From the NCBI RefSeq assembly GCF_000025625.1, contig NC_013923.1:248001-312000 (forward strand): a stretch of DNA of 64,000 bases, given 5' to 3'. The stretch is from Natrialba magadii ATCC 43099 (GTDB lineage: Archaea; Halobacteriota; Halobacteria; Halobacteriales; Natrialbaceae). Below the pieces are notes generated by a model. That model was not told the origin of the DNA and made no database searches. It saw only the letters and a program-made list of their open reading frames with translations. Of this stretch, positions 8,549 to 17,721 are shown in pieces; the first letter of the stretch is position 1, and every line of letters begins with the position of its first letter. Made by a program: the position numbers and the translations under genes.

Positions 8549-9631
8549 ATGTCTGACATTACAATCCACGACTTGCGAAAGGAGTTCGGTTCGGTGCTGG
8601 CGGTTGACGACGTCGATTTCGATATCACCGAGGGAGAATTCATCTCGATTCTGGGACCGAGTGGCTCCGGGAAGTCGACGATTCTACGGATGATCGCCGG
8701 CTTCGAGTCCCCGACGGCGGGCGAGATCAGAATCGGCGGCGACGATGTCGTCGGGGAGCCGCCGTTTGACCGGGACGTGAACATGATGTTTCAGGACCTG
8801 GCGCTGTTTCCACATTTGACCGTCGCCGAAAACATCGCGTACGGGCTCAAGCAAGGCGGTGTTCCAGCCGACGAGCGCGAGGACCGCGTCCAGGAGATGC
8901 TCGAAATCGTCCACCTCGAGGGGTACGGCGACCGTGAGCCCCACGAACTCTCGGGTGGTGAGCAACAGCGTGTCGCGCTCGCCCGGGCACTGATCAACGA
9001 ACCGAAATTACTGTTGTTCGACGAACCGCTGGCGTCGCTCGACCGAAAGCTTCGCCAGCACATGCAGATCGAACTCCAGCAGATCCAACACGAGACCGGC
9101 ATCACGTTTCTCTACGTCACCCACGACCAGGAGGTCGCGATGGCCGTCTCCGACCGGCTGATCGTCCTCAACAACGGCCAGATCGAACAGATCGGGACCG
9201 CAGAGCAACTCTACGACGAGCCGAACAACAGCTTCGTCGCGAACTTCATTGGCGATATCAACACGCTGCCGGCGGAACTCGAGCGCGACAACGGCAATAT
9301 CACGGTGGACATCGACGACGCGACACGGGCGGTTGATGGCTCGTACGTCGATCCGGGAGTCCGCGACAACGGCCACCACGAGATCGACTTCTGTATCAGG
9401 CCGGACGATATGCGAATCGAGCCGTCCACAGCAGCCGAGGCGAACGCAATCGCAGGAACGGTCCGAAACCGCATCTACAAGGGCGGAACGACGACGTATC
9501 ACATCGACACCAACGTCGGGACGGTCACGGCAGAGTTAGGATCGAGTCAGTTCGATGTCGGTGACGAGGTCGGCGTCTCGTGGAGTGACGATGCCGCCTA
9601 CCTCTTCCCGCGGAGGGAGTCTGAGGCATGA
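8549..9631 (+). CDS. potA: ABC transporter ATP-binding protein, polyamine type (PotA-like)
   Basis: A 360-residue importer ATPase. Walker A GPSGSGKST, Q-loop region MMFQDLALFPHLT, signature LSGGEQQRVALARAL, Walker B LLLFDEPLASLD and the switch His in YVTHDQ are all present. The C-terminal roughly 110 residues carry the TOBE/regulatory fold of PotA/FbpC/MalK-type ATPases (FCIRPDDMRIEP, VGVSWSDDAAYLFP). It starts just after the binding-protein gene, and its stop codon overlaps the ATG of the first permease, so the operon is translationally coupled. It energises uptake through the two permeases. Confidence 0.9.
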   Translation: MSDITIHDLRKEFGSVLAVDDVDFDITEGEFISILGPSGSGKSTILRMIAGFESPTAGEIRIGGDDVVGEPPFDRDVNMMFQDLALFPHLTVAENIAYGLKQGGVPADEREDRVQEMLEIVHLEGYGDREPHELSGGEQQRVALARALINEPKLLLFDEPLASLDRKLRQHMQIELQQIQHETGITFLYVTHDQEVAMAVSDRLIVLNNGQIEQIGTAEQLYDEPNNSFVANFIGDINTLPAELERDNGNITVDIDDATRAVDGSYVDPGVRDNGHHEIDFCIRPDDMRIEPSTAAEANAIAGTVRNRIYKGGTTTYHIDTNVGTVTAELGSSQFDVGDEVGVSWSDDAAYLFPRRESEA

Positions 9632-10548
9632 GTTCGGCCAGACTGCCCGGTATTCGTGCGAACGTGGCAGACGGGTTCGAACACTGGCAGTCATTCCTGC
9701 GCGAGCGCCCACGGCTGAAGATTTTCCTGATCGTCTTTCCGCCTGCACTAGTGCTTGCGGTCTTTTTCCTCCTGCCGCTCGTGTTCATGGCGTACCTCTC
9801 CCTTCTCGAGGGGATGCCGCCAGCACCAGCAACGTTCGAGAACTACATGCGCCTCGTCACGCAGGACGTCTATCTGTCGGTCCTGTGGCGGACGACCGTG
9901 ATTACGGCGCAGGCGACGATACTGACGGTGCTCATCGGCTACGCGATCGCCTACAGTATGGTCCGGTTCTCCCGACGGACGACGATGATTCTGCTGTTGG
10001 TCATCATGCCGTTCTGGACGAACTACATCATCCGGATGTACGCCTGGATCAACATCCTGCAGACGAACGGTGTCCTCGACGCAGCACTGCTGTTCGTCGG
10101 CGCGATAAACGAACCCCTCGGCGTGCTCTACAGCCACGAGGCGGTGCTCATCGGATTTATCTACATCTACCTGCCGCTGGCAGTCCTTCCCTTCTACGCC
10201 TCGCTCTCGTACCTCGATCAGGACCTCATCGACGCGTCGATGGATCTCGGAGCAGGACCGATCAAGACGTTCCTCTCGATCACGCTCCCGATGACGAAAA
10301 ACGGGATCATGGTCGGCGTGATTCTTGTCGGAATTCCGATCTTCGGCTCGTTCATCACGCCCCAGCTTCTGGGCGGGACGGACAACACCATGGTCGGCAT
10401 GGTAATAGAAAACCAGTTTATCGAGGCGTTCAACTGGTCGTTCGGTGCCGCACTCAGTATCACCGTCGCGGTCATCGTCGTTGCCATGCTCGTGCTGGGA
10501 ATGCTGGCCGGCGGGGACTTCTTCGACCTCGGAGGTGAGGGCGAATGA
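9628..10548 (+). CDS. potB: ABC transporter permease, PotB type
   Basis: A 306-residue inner-membrane subunit with about six hydrophobic helices; the first (FLIVFPPALVLAVFFLLPLVFMAYL) is followed by a long extracytoplasmic loop, as in PotB. The EAA-type cytoplasmic loop that contacts the ATPase is visible as DASMDLGAGPIKTFLSITLP near residues 205-225. Its ATG overlaps the stop of the ATPase gene, and its own stop overlaps the start of the next permease. Together the two permeases would form the translocation pore for the substrate brought by the binding protein. Confidence 0.9.
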   Translation: MSSARLPGIRANVADGFEHWQSFLRERPRLKIFLIVFPPALVLAVFFLLPLVFMAYLSLLEGMPPAPATFENYMRLVTQDVYLSVLWRTTVITAQATILTVLIGYAIAYSMVRFSRRTTMILLLVIMPFWTNYIIRMYAWINILQTNGVLDAALLFVGAINEPLGVLYSHEAVLIGFIYIYLPLAVLPFYASLSYLDQDLIDASMDLGAGPIKTFLSITLPMTKNGIMVGVILVGIPIFGSFITPQLLGGTDNTMVGMVIENQFIEAFNWSFGAALSITVAVIVVAMLVLGMLAGGDFFDLGGEGE

Positions 10549-11384
10549 GCACACTCTCGTCTGCGTGGAATCTCCTCGAGCGGGTCGCTTACAACCACGG
10601 ACGAAAGGCAGGGCTCACGTGCCTCGTGCTCGCGATCCTCTACCTCTGGTTTCCCATCTTCGTCGTGACCTTCATGTCGTTCGCAGAACGGGAGGTACTC
10701 ACGTTCCCACCGTCGAGTCTCACGCTCGACTGGTACATGGTCTTCCTGGAGAACGACGCTGCGATTAGCGCGACGATCACGTCGCTACAGATCAGCTTCA
10801 TCACGACGCCGATCGCAGTGGCGCTCTCAGTGCTTATCGCGTACGCCATCGACCGCTACGTCTTCCCTGGGAAGAGCATACTCCAGCTCGTCGCGGTGCT
10901 TCCGATCGTCGTTCCGCTGATCGTCGTCGGTGTCGCGATGACGATCTTCTTCGGCATCGTCGGCATCCAGGCGAGCTTCTGGACGGTCGTCGCCGCACAC
11001 GTCATTCGGGTGATCCCGTTTACCGTCCTCATCCTCGTTCCGACGCTGGTTGCCTTCGACCGGTCGTTAGAGGAGGCGTCGTACGACCTCGGCGCGAACG
11101 AGTTGACGACGTTCCGGAAGATCACCGTCCCGAACATCATGCCCGGCGTCGTCGCAGCCGGCTTGCTCGCGTTTACGATCTCGTTCAACGAGTTCGTCTA
11201 CACCTACTTCGTCAAGGACGCGCGAACGCAAACGCTGCCGACGTACCTGTGGGACCAGCTCCGACAGCATGCGACGCCTGAAGTGAACGTCATCAGCGTC
11301 GTCTTCATCGTCTTCGCCATCTCCACCGTGCTCATCGCGGTGGCGCTGACGAACGTCGAGCGAATCACGACGCACGACGGCTAG
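10545..11384 (+). CDS. potC: ABC transporter permease, PotC type
   Basis: A 279-residue membrane protein with about six predicted helices and the EAA loop EEASYDLGANELTTFRKITVP near residues 170-190. The N-terminal helix (LTCLVLAILYLWFPIFVVTFMSF) and overall length match PotC-like subunits. Last gene of the four-gene importer operon, starting inside the stop of the preceding permease. The M20 hydrolase downstream is on the opposite strand, so the operon ends here. Confidence 0.9.
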   Translation: MSTLSSAWNLLERVAYNHGRKAGLTCLVLAILYLWFPIFVVTFMSFAEREVLTFPPSSLTLDWYMVFLENDAAISATITSLQISFITTPIAVALSVLIAYAIDRYVFPGKSILQLVAVLPIVVPLIVVGVAMTIFFGIVGIQASFWTVVAAHVIRVIPFTVLILVPTLVAFDRSLEEASYDLGANELTTFRKITVPNIMPGVVAAGLLAFTISFNEFVYTYFVKDARTQTLPTYLWDQLRQHATPEVNVISVVFIVFAISTVLIAVALTNVERITTHDG

Positions 11385-11543
11385 GTGACGACTAGGCAAG
11401 GCGCGCCGCTTCGCCACCACCTTCCCGATTCGCGTACTCGTACTCGTTTCTGCGTTGTCCTCTCAACCGCCACGAAGAGCTGATACGGCCGCTGCAGGAG
11501 ATTGTCGACGAGTTCGTCTGAAAAAAGAAGCGTTATTTGCGGA

Positions 11544-12845
11544 TCAGTTCTCGGTCCCACACCACTCCATCGCCGTCAGTGCCAGCGTCTGTGCCGTCTC
11601 GACGAGCGACTCGAGTTCAACGTACTCGTCGGCACCGTGTCCACCCCGCCCACGTGGACCGACAGAGATTGCGGGAATGTCGTAGTAGAGGGCGTAAAAC
11701 CGCTCGTCGAGGCCACCGAGGCCGCCGACGTACGAGGTCTCACCGCCGGTCGTTCGTTCGGCGTGGGTCGTCGCGACCTGGACGATCTCTTCGTCGGTGT
11801 CGATCTCGTGCGGGTCGGCGTCCCAGCCGAACCACTCGATCTCCGGTTCGTGCTCGGCGAGCCACGGATCGTCCTGTGCGGCGCTCATCACCGCGTCGGT
11901 GACCTCCTGGCGAACATCCTCGCTGCGCTCGCCCGGCGGCCAGCCGATTCGACCGGTGAGAACGGCTTCGCCCGGCACCTTCGACACCCAGTCGCCGGAC
12001 TCCGCGACGCTGACGCTGAGATTGGTGACGCTGCCTTCGGCCTTCGGGTCCTTCCGGACCGCCGGCTCGTAGGAGATCCGCTCCCGGCGCTCTTCGTCGA
12101 GTTCCTCTAGTGCACGATAGATCGTCGTCGCGTTACCGATTGCGTTCACGCCACGATACTTGCGCGCGGTGTGTGCCGCCTTCCCCGGAACAGTAATTCG
12201 GAAGTACGAGACGCCGGCACCGGCGATGCCGACATTTGGAAGCTGGAACGGCTCCGGAATGATTGCGGCATCTGGCTGATACCCGCGCTCGAGTACGGAG
12301 AGCACGCCGCCCACCCCGCCGGCTTCCTCCTCGATGGTCGTCTGCAAGAGTAGGTCGCCCTCGAGTTCGACGCCGAGGGACTCGAGTACCTCGAAGGCGT
12401 GGACGAACGCGGCGATGCCGCCTTTCATGTCCATCGTGCCGCGGCCGTACATGCGGCCGTCTTCGATCGTCGCGTCCCACGGGTCGTACGACCAGTCGGC
12501 GACGGGTTCGGGTGTGACGACGTCGATGTGGCCGCTAAAGGTCAGGCTTCGCCCGTTCTCGGGATCGCTCCCGGGTCGCGTGGCGACGACGTTTTCACGA
12601 TCCTCGTAGCCGTATTCCTCGTAGGTGACCGTCTCGGTGAACCCCGGATGCGATTCGAGGTTCGAGGCCGATGGCTCCCAGGTATCGATCTCGAGGTCGC
12701 CGTCGGATTCACGCAGACGGTCGAGGACGACCTCCTGACCCGGTTGCTCCTGTCCGGACAGTGATTTTGCGGCGACCAGTTCTTCGAGGAAGTCGAACAG
12801 TCGATCTTGCGTTCGCTCTATCTCAGCGCATACCTCCGATTCCAT
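11544..12845 (-). CDS. M20 family metallohydrolase (ArgE/DapE/ACY1-like)
   Basis: A 433-residue di-zinc amidohydrolase with an intact active site: SGHIDVV (metal His and catalytic Asp), YGRGTMDMKGG (bridging Asp), IEEEAGG (catalytic Glu pair), IPEP (metal Glu) and GGHGADEY (second metal His). These enzymes cut amide bonds of N-acyl amino acids or short peptides. It follows the amidase gene on the same strand with a gap of about 60 bases, so the two may be co-transcribed, although a TATA-like AACTATACC about 26 bases upstream gives it its own promoter. In the polyamine context it could hydrolyse gamma-glutamyl or N-acyl intermediates; N-acetylornithine-type substrates are the alternative. Confidence 0.86.
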   Translation of the reverse strand: MESEVCAEIERTQDRLFDFLEELVAAKSLSGQEQPGQEVVLDRLRESDGDLEIDTWEPSASNLESHPGFTETVTYEEYGYEDRENVVATRPGSDPENGRSLTFSGHIDVVTPEPVADWSYDPWDATIEDGRMYGRGTMDMKGGIAAFVHAFEVLESLGVELEGDLLLQTTIEEEAGGVGGVLSVLERGYQPDAAIIPEPFQLPNVGIAGAGVSYFRITVPGKAAHTARKYRGVNAIGNATTIYRALEELDEERRERISYEPAVRKDPKAEGSVTNLSVSVAESGDWVSKVPGEAVLTGRIGWPPGERSEDVRQEVTDAVMSAAQDDPWLAEHEPEIEWFGWDADPHEIDTDEEIVQVATTHAERTTGGETSYVGGLGGLDERFYALYYDIPAISVGPRGRGGHGADEYVELESLVETAQTLALTAMEWCGTEN

Positions 12846-12906
12846 GACATTCGGTACCGTGTGGCGGAAGGTATAGTTTCCGCTGCTCCAGCTCCGGCTT
12901 CAGGGG

Positions 12907-14349
12907 CTACCGCGGGTACGCGTCGTGCCACGGCCGCGTGCGCTCGAGTGCCCCGGCAGCGGCGAGGACGTCTTCGTCGCGGTGGCGCGGTGCGGCGATT
13001 TGCATGCCGATCGGCAGTCCGTCGTCGGTCAGTCCGGCGGGAGCGGTAGCCGCCGGCTGGCCGGTGAGGTTGTACGGCTGTGTCAGAATCCAGCCGCGGT
13101 ACTGCTCGACATCGGTGCCGTCGACCGCCTCGGGGTACGCGCCGTGGTCGAACGGGGGGACCGCCATCGTCGCGGAGACGAGCAGGTCGTACTCCTCGAA
13201 CAGGTCGCAGAGTCCGTCGAGAACGGCCGTCCGGACGACGTTCGCGTCCCGGTAGGCCTTCATCGTCGGCTCGTCGGACTCGAGTATGAGGTCGACCAGG
13301 TAGGGGCGTAGTTTCTCTCGGTCCGCGTCGTAGGGGTCGAAGCCGTCGTCTTGCAGATTCTCGAGGAGCATTCCCCACAGGACATTCGCGAAGGTGTAGT
13401 AGGCGTCGACGATCTCCTCTTTCGTGTGGCCGAGGTCGGGGTCGACGCGTTCGACAGTCGCACCCGTATCTTCGAACGCGCCCACAGCGTCGTCGAGGAC
13501 GCTCGTCACCGTCTCGGAGACCGGATACGTGCCGAGGTCCGGGCTGTACGCGATCGTCAGGTCGTCGATTGGGCGGTCAGGTGCGTCTGCGTACGTGGTT
13601 CCGTCGTCGGGAAGCGAGAACGGGTCGCGCCCGTCGGGGCCGGCCATCACGTCGAGCATGAGTGCGGCGTCCTCGACGGTTCGACTCATCGGACCGAGAT
13701 GGCTACACGGCGTGTGATTGCTGAACGCGTTCGGTCGACCTGGCTCGGGAACGAGCCCGAACGTCGGTTTATGTCCGAACACGCCACAGCAGGCCGCAGG
13801 GACGCGGATGGAGCCGCCGGTATCCGACCCCTGGGCGATGGGGACGAGCGAGTCGCCGAGTGCGGCACCCGCGCCGCCCGATGAGCCGCCCGAAATTTTT
13901 CCCGGGTCGAACGGCGTTCCCGTGGGACCGGCGACCAGATTATCCGTCGCGACACCCAGGCCGAACTCGGGTGTGTTCGTCTTTCCGACGATGATCGCAC
14001 CGGCCTCCTTCAACCGTGACACGAACAGGTCGTCTTCCTCGGCGACGTTATCCTCGTACAGCTTCGAACCGAACGTGGTCCGGATCCCCTCGACGTTGTC
14101 AAGGTCTTTGATCGCAACCGGAACGCCGTGAAGCGGACCGAGCGACTCGCCGTTCTCGATCGCTCGTTCGGCTTCGCGAGCCTGTTCGCGGGCCAACTCC
14201 TCGGTGATGGTAACGAAGGCGTTCGTCCGTTCGTTTCGGTCGGCGATTCGATCGAGGTGTGCGTCGACGACCGCTGTCGGCGAGACGTCGCCGTCCCGAA
14301 TCCGTCGGGCGATTCCCGCAGCAGACATGTGAGTTAGTTCGTCAGTCAC
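12907..14349 (-). CDS. Amidase signature family hydrolase
   Basis: A 480-residue amidase. The Ser-cisSer-Lys triad is visible: Lys in GVPVAIKDLDNVEG, the Gly/Ser-rich GGSSGGAGAALGDSL, and the nucleophile in QGSDTGGSIRVPAACCG. The family hydrolyses amides and includes GatA, acylamidases and carbamoyl hydrolases; no GatB or GatC lies beside it, so a catabolic role is likelier than tRNA amidation. The GTG start is chosen because a TATA-like ACATTTTACC on the minus strand lies about 26 bases upstream; an ATG seven codons later is the alternative. Divergent from the AOR gene. A role in cleaving gamma-glutamyl-GABA or another amide of this locus is inference. Confidence 0.87.
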   Translation of the reverse strand: MTDELTHMSAAGIARRIRDGDVSPTAVVDAHLDRIADRNERTNAFVTITEELAREQAREAERAIENGESLGPLHGVPVAIKDLDNVEGIRTTFGSKLYEDNVAEEDDLFVSRLKEAGAIIVGKTNTPEFGLGVATDNLVAGPTGTPFDPGKISGGSSGGAGAALGDSLVPIAQGSDTGGSIRVPAACCGVFGHKPTFGLVPEPGRPNAFSNHTPCSHLGPMSRTVEDAALMLDVMAGPDGRDPFSLPDDGTTYADAPDRPIDDLTIAYSPDLGTYPVSETVTSVLDDAVGAFEDTGATVERVDPDLGHTKEEIVDAYYTFANVLWGMLLENLQDDGFDPYDADREKLRPYLVDLILESDEPTMKAYRDANVVRTAVLDGLCDLFEEYDLLVSATMAVPPFDHGAYPEAVDGTDVEQYRGWILTQPYNLTGQPAATAPAGLTDDGLPIGMQIAAPRHRDEDVLAAAGALERTRPWHDAYPR

Positions 14350-14436
14350 GGCTACTAGCTCGTTCGCGTCGGTAAAATGTATGCGGGTCGGTCACATCCT
14401 TCGCCGGGAGTTTGCGCCACCCAGCCGCGCTATGAA

Positions 14437-14446
14437 CTTATTTATA
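14437..14446 (+). promoter_or_regulatory. TATA box of the aldehyde:ferredoxin oxidoreductase gene
   Basis: CTTATTTATA lies about 28 bases upstream of the ATG at 14470 and supports that start over the longer frame beginning at 14377. Confidence 0.6.
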
Positions 14447-14469
14447 GATTGGAATGCGTGTGTTTGGTA

Positions 14470-16329
14470 ATGGCACAGGCAACTGTCAACACCCCCGAGC
14501 AGGTGACACAACTCGAGACGCTCGTCAGGGTGAACCTGACAGACGAACAGATTACGACCGAGACGGTACCGCAGGAGTACCGCGACCGATTCATCGCCGG
14601 CAAGGGGCTCGGTGCGGCGTTGCTCCTCGACGAGGTCGAGGCCGGCGTCGATCCGCTCTCGCCGGAGAACAACCTCTACTTCATGTTCGGACCGCTCACC
14701 GGATTCGCACCGGGGACCTCGCGGTACGGAGCCGTCACGAAGTCGCCGCTGACCGGCACGTTCGTCGACTCCTACTCCGGCGGCCACTTCCCGACCATGG
14801 TCCGGTACGCGCTGCCGGACGTGCTCGCGATCGCGATCGAGGGCCGCGCGGAGAACCCGATGACGCTCCGGATCACCGAGGGCGAACTGACACTCGAGGA
14901 TGCCACTGAGCTGTGGGGCCTGGATACGAAAGAGACGGCCCGCCAGTTCGAGGGCAAGCAGACGAAAACGGCGTGTATCGGGCCGGCCGGCGAGAACGAG
15001 GTCGCCTACGCGACGATCTCGAGCGACGAGGGCACCCACCACGCGGGTCGCGGCGGTGTCGGCGCTGTCATGGGCTCGAAAAATCTGAAGGCGGTCGTGG
15101 CAACGGGGAACTCGCCGCCGAAAGCACCCGATATTCAACAGCTGAAGGTCGAGCACACCCAGCGACTGGGAACCGACGACGAGGTCTCCTGGGCGCGAAA
15201 CGGCGGGACACAGCTCATCGTCGACTGGACCCAGCAGGTCGGCGCGCTGCCCTCGCACAACTGGTCGCGTGGCACCGTCGAGAACGTCGACGATCTGAAC
15301 ATCGACGCCTTCTCGGAGGGGCACGTCGGCACCGATTCGTGTTTCGGCTGTCCGGTCGCCTGCGGCCACGTGGTCGATTTCGAGGAAAGCGACGCCGACG
15401 TCGACGGTGTGTTCCAGGGAGCCAGCGTCGACTGGGGGCCGGAGTACGAGACGATCGGCATGATGGGCGCGAATACGGACATCACGAACGTGACCGAGGT
15501 GACCGAACTCGCGAATCTCGCCGACACGCTCGGCATGGATACGATCTCGCTCGGCAACGTCCTCTCGTGGCTGATGGAGGTCTCCGAGGAAGGACTGGTC
15601 GACTCCGATCTGCGCTGGGGCGACGCCGAAGCCGCCGCCGAAGTCATCCGCGATATCGCCCAGCGAGAGGGCATCGGCGACGAACTCGCAGAGGGGACCG
15701 CCCGCGCGGCGGAACTGCTCTGTGACGGCCACCCCGACGCGCGGGAAGCCGCCGTCCAGGTGAAGGGACTCGAGTTACCCGCCTACGAACCCCGGGCCTC
15801 GTTCAGTATGGCGCTCGCGTACGCGACCGCAGACAGGGGTGCCTGCCACCAGCGGGCGTTCCCAATCGGCTCCGACGCGCTGGGTGGGGAACGAGACCCA
15901 CACGATACAGACGGCCACGCCGAAGTGGTCATCGACGAGCAAGACGAGACCGCGCTGACCTACAGCATGGTCTCGTGTTCGTTCACCGCGTACAACTACG
16001 AGCGGGTCTGTGAGTGGCTCAACGAACTCGCCTACGACGTGACAGTCGAGGACCTGCAGGCGGTCGGTGAACGCGCCTGGAACGCCACGCGGCTGTTCAA
16101 CCTCCGCGAAGGGTTCGAGCGAGACGACGACGCCTTGCCGGAGCGATTCACCACGCCACTCGAGCGCGGTGGGCCGGCGGACGGGAACGCGATCACAGAA
16201 GAGCAGTTCGAGACGATGCTCGATTCGTACTACGAACAGCGCGGCTGGACGGAAGCAGGAGAGCCAACACCCGAGACGTTAGCACGGCTCGAGATCGAGT
16301 CGCTCGCGCCGGAGTCGCAGTCGGCGTAG
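14470..16329 (+). CDS. aor: Aldehyde:ferredoxin oxidoreductase family tungsto/molybdoenzyme
   Basis: A 619-residue AOR-family protein. The family oxidises aldehydes to acids with ferredoxin as electron acceptor, using a bis-pyranopterin W (or Mo) centre and one [4Fe-4S] cluster. Cluster ligands are visible as C291-x2-C294-x3-C298 (SCFGCPVACG) and the distal C503 (MVSCSF), spaced almost as in Pyrococcus AOR. Pterin-binding segments include KGLGAALLLDEV, GPLTGFAPGTSRYG and AGRGGVGAVMGSKNLKAV. No ferredoxin or cofactor gene lies beside it. Flanked by an amidase and a flavin amine oxidase, it is well placed to remove the amino-aldehyde that amine oxidation makes; that substrate is inferred, not shown. 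Confidence 0.92.
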   Translation: MAQATVNTPEQVTQLETLVRVNLTDEQITTETVPQEYRDRFIAGKGLGAALLLDEVEAGVDPLSPENNLYFMFGPLTGFAPGTSRYGAVTKSPLTGTFVDSYSGGHFPTMVRYALPDVLAIAIEGRAENPMTLRITEGELTLEDATELWGLDTKETARQFEGKQTKTACIGPAGENEVAYATISSDEGTHHAGRGGVGAVMGSKNLKAVVATGNSPPKAPDIQQLKVEHTQRLGTDDEVSWARNGGTQLIVDWTQQVGALPSHNWSRGTVENVDDLNIDAFSEGHVGTDSCFGCPVACGHVVDFEESDADVDGVFQGASVDWGPEYETIGMMGANTDITNVTEVTELANLADTLGMDTISLGNVLSWLMEVSEEGLVDSDLRWGDAEAAAEVIRDIAQREGIGDELAEGTARAAELLCDGHPDAREAAVQVKGLELPAYEPRASFSMALAYATADRGACHQRAFPIGSDALGGERDPHDTDGHAEVVIDEQDETALTYSMVSCSFTAYNYERVCEWLNELAYDVTVEDLQAVGERAWNATRLFNLREGFERDDDALPERFTTPLERGGPADGNAITEEQFETMLDSYYEQRGWTEAGEPTPETLARLEIESLAPESQSA

Positions 16330-16377
16330 CACACCAGTTCTGCTTTCAATTTTGTAAGGCGTATGAGCCACAGCCCC

Positions 16378-17586
16378 TCAATATTCGCCCGTCGGAAACG
16401 TCGACGGCATCTCCTCGATCTCGTGGACGCGAAAGTCGGCCGGCGGGTCGTCGAACCGATCGAGTTCGAACGGCTCGAGCGAAACCATCGGCTCCTCACC
16501 CGTCACGAGCGCACGGACTGCAGTGCCCGTGAACGGTGACATCGAAATTCCGGCCGTCACCCCCGTAACGACCACCAGTCCGTCCGGTGCGTTCTCGGGC
16601 GCATCCAGAACGGGAAGCCCGTCGGGCGTGATCGCCGACCCTTTCGAACAGGTGTGATAGCTGCCGTTCACGATCCGTACCTCGTCGATATCAGTTGCGA
16701 CGGACTCGAGTACCCCCTCGACCTCGCGAAGATACTCGGCGGGCGGACTTCGCGGCGGCCGGTCGCGCTCCGGCAGGAAGTACATGCCACCAGAGACAAG
16801 GAACGTCTGCGGCCGGTCGGGTTCCGGCCGCCACCAGACGTCCCTGCCGTACATCATCGGGTATGCGTCGTCGAGTTCGCCGTCTACGTTGACCCGGAGG
16901 TTACAGTAGATGAACTGCCGCGTCGGCAGGTCCACGAACGACTCGACAAGCGACCCAGTCTGTGCACCAGCGGCACAGACGACCGTCTCGGCCTCGATAC
17001 GGCCGTCGGGCGTCTCGACACCGACGACGGTGTCGTCGTCAGTCACAATCCGTTCGACCGGCGTCTGCGTTCGGATCTCCGCGCCGCGTTCGCGTGCCGT
17101 TTCGGCGAGCGCCGTCGCGTACTCTCTAACGTCGATGATCCCACTCTCTGCCTTCACGAGGCCACCGTCGAACCCGTCGAGATCGAACCGACCGGGCCAG
17201 CGCTCCGCTAGCTCCGACGTGGGACAGTACTCGAGTTCGTATCCCTCGCGGTCGAACAGCGGCTGGTACGCTTCGACGAACGAGTCCCGTTCGGCGTCCG
17301 TCTCGGCCAGTTCGACGTACGGCCGGTCGTGAAACGTGAAGCCGTGGCTTCCATCGAGTGCTCGAAACGCCTCGATAGAGTGCTCGACGGCGGCCGGATA
17401 CGGCGCCCAGTCCGCGAACGGTCCGACGAAGCCGGCGGCGTACCCTGACGCACCCGCACCCACGCGGCCGGCCTCGAGGACGACCACGTCGTGGTCCGAC
17501 GCGAGTTCGATCGCGCTCCACAGCCCGGATGCACCTGCGCCGATGATGACGACATCTGCTCTCCCTTCGGATTGGTCTATGCCCAT
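16378..17586 (-). CDS. FAD-dependent amine oxidoreductase (DAO/PuuB-like)
   Basis: A 402-residue flavoprotein of the D-amino-acid oxidase / glycine oxidase / gamma-glutamylputrescine oxidase superfamily. The N-terminal Rossmann motif ADVVIIGAGASGLWSAIELA binds ADP of FAD, followed by AGRVGAGASGYAAGF; the C-terminal FAD segment is GLVVVTGVTAGISMSPFTG. Length is close to PuuB. It would oxidise an amine or N-alkyl amino acid to an aldehyde plus ammonia or amine and H2O2. It is convergent with the AOR gene and next to the agmatinase. The start MGIDQSEG is preferred because an AT-rich TATA-like element lies about 30 bases upstream; the longer frame adds 21 residues before the dinucleotide fold. 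Confidence 0.85.
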   Translation of the reverse strand: MGIDQSEGRADVVIIGAGASGLWSAIELASDHDVVVLEAGRVGAGASGYAAGFVGPFADWAPYPAAVEHSIEAFRALDGSHGFTFHDRPYVELAETDAERDSFVEAYQPLFDREGYELEYCPTSELAERWPGRFDLDGFDGGLVKAESGIIDVREYATALAETARERGAEIRTQTPVERIVTDDDTVVGVETPDGRIEAETVVCAAGAQTGSLVESFVDLPTRQFIYCNLRVNVDGELDDAYPMMYGRDVWWRPEPDRPQTFLVSGGMYFLPERDRPPRSPPAEYLREVEGVLESVATDIDEVRIVNGSYHTCSKGSAITPDGLPVLDAPENAPDGLVVVTGVTAGISMSPFTGTAVRALVTGEEPMVSLEPFELDRFDDPPADFRVHEIEEMPSTFPTGEY

Positions 17587-17613
17587 CGTTACCACCCATC
17601 GTGTATCCGGAGC

Positions 17614-17622
17614 AAAATAAAT
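17614..17622 (-). promoter_or_regulatory. TATA box of the FAD-dependent amine oxidoreductase gene
   Basis: ATTTATTTT on the minus strand, about 30 bases upstream of the ATG at 17586, fits leaderless transcription from that start. Confidence 0.5.
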
Positions 17623-17721
17623 GAATTGACTTCTCGCACTCGCACTCACACCGGCGAACAGGAGCCATGGAATAACGGGCTATCGAACGCTCGACGCTCG
17701 GAACGTCGAGCGCCGACGTAC

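Noticed and set aside
14392-15732. A 446-codon minus-strand frame opposite the aldehyde:ferredoxin oxidoreductase
   Set aside because: Mirror of a well-supported AOR gene; no domain or motif in the minus-strand product.
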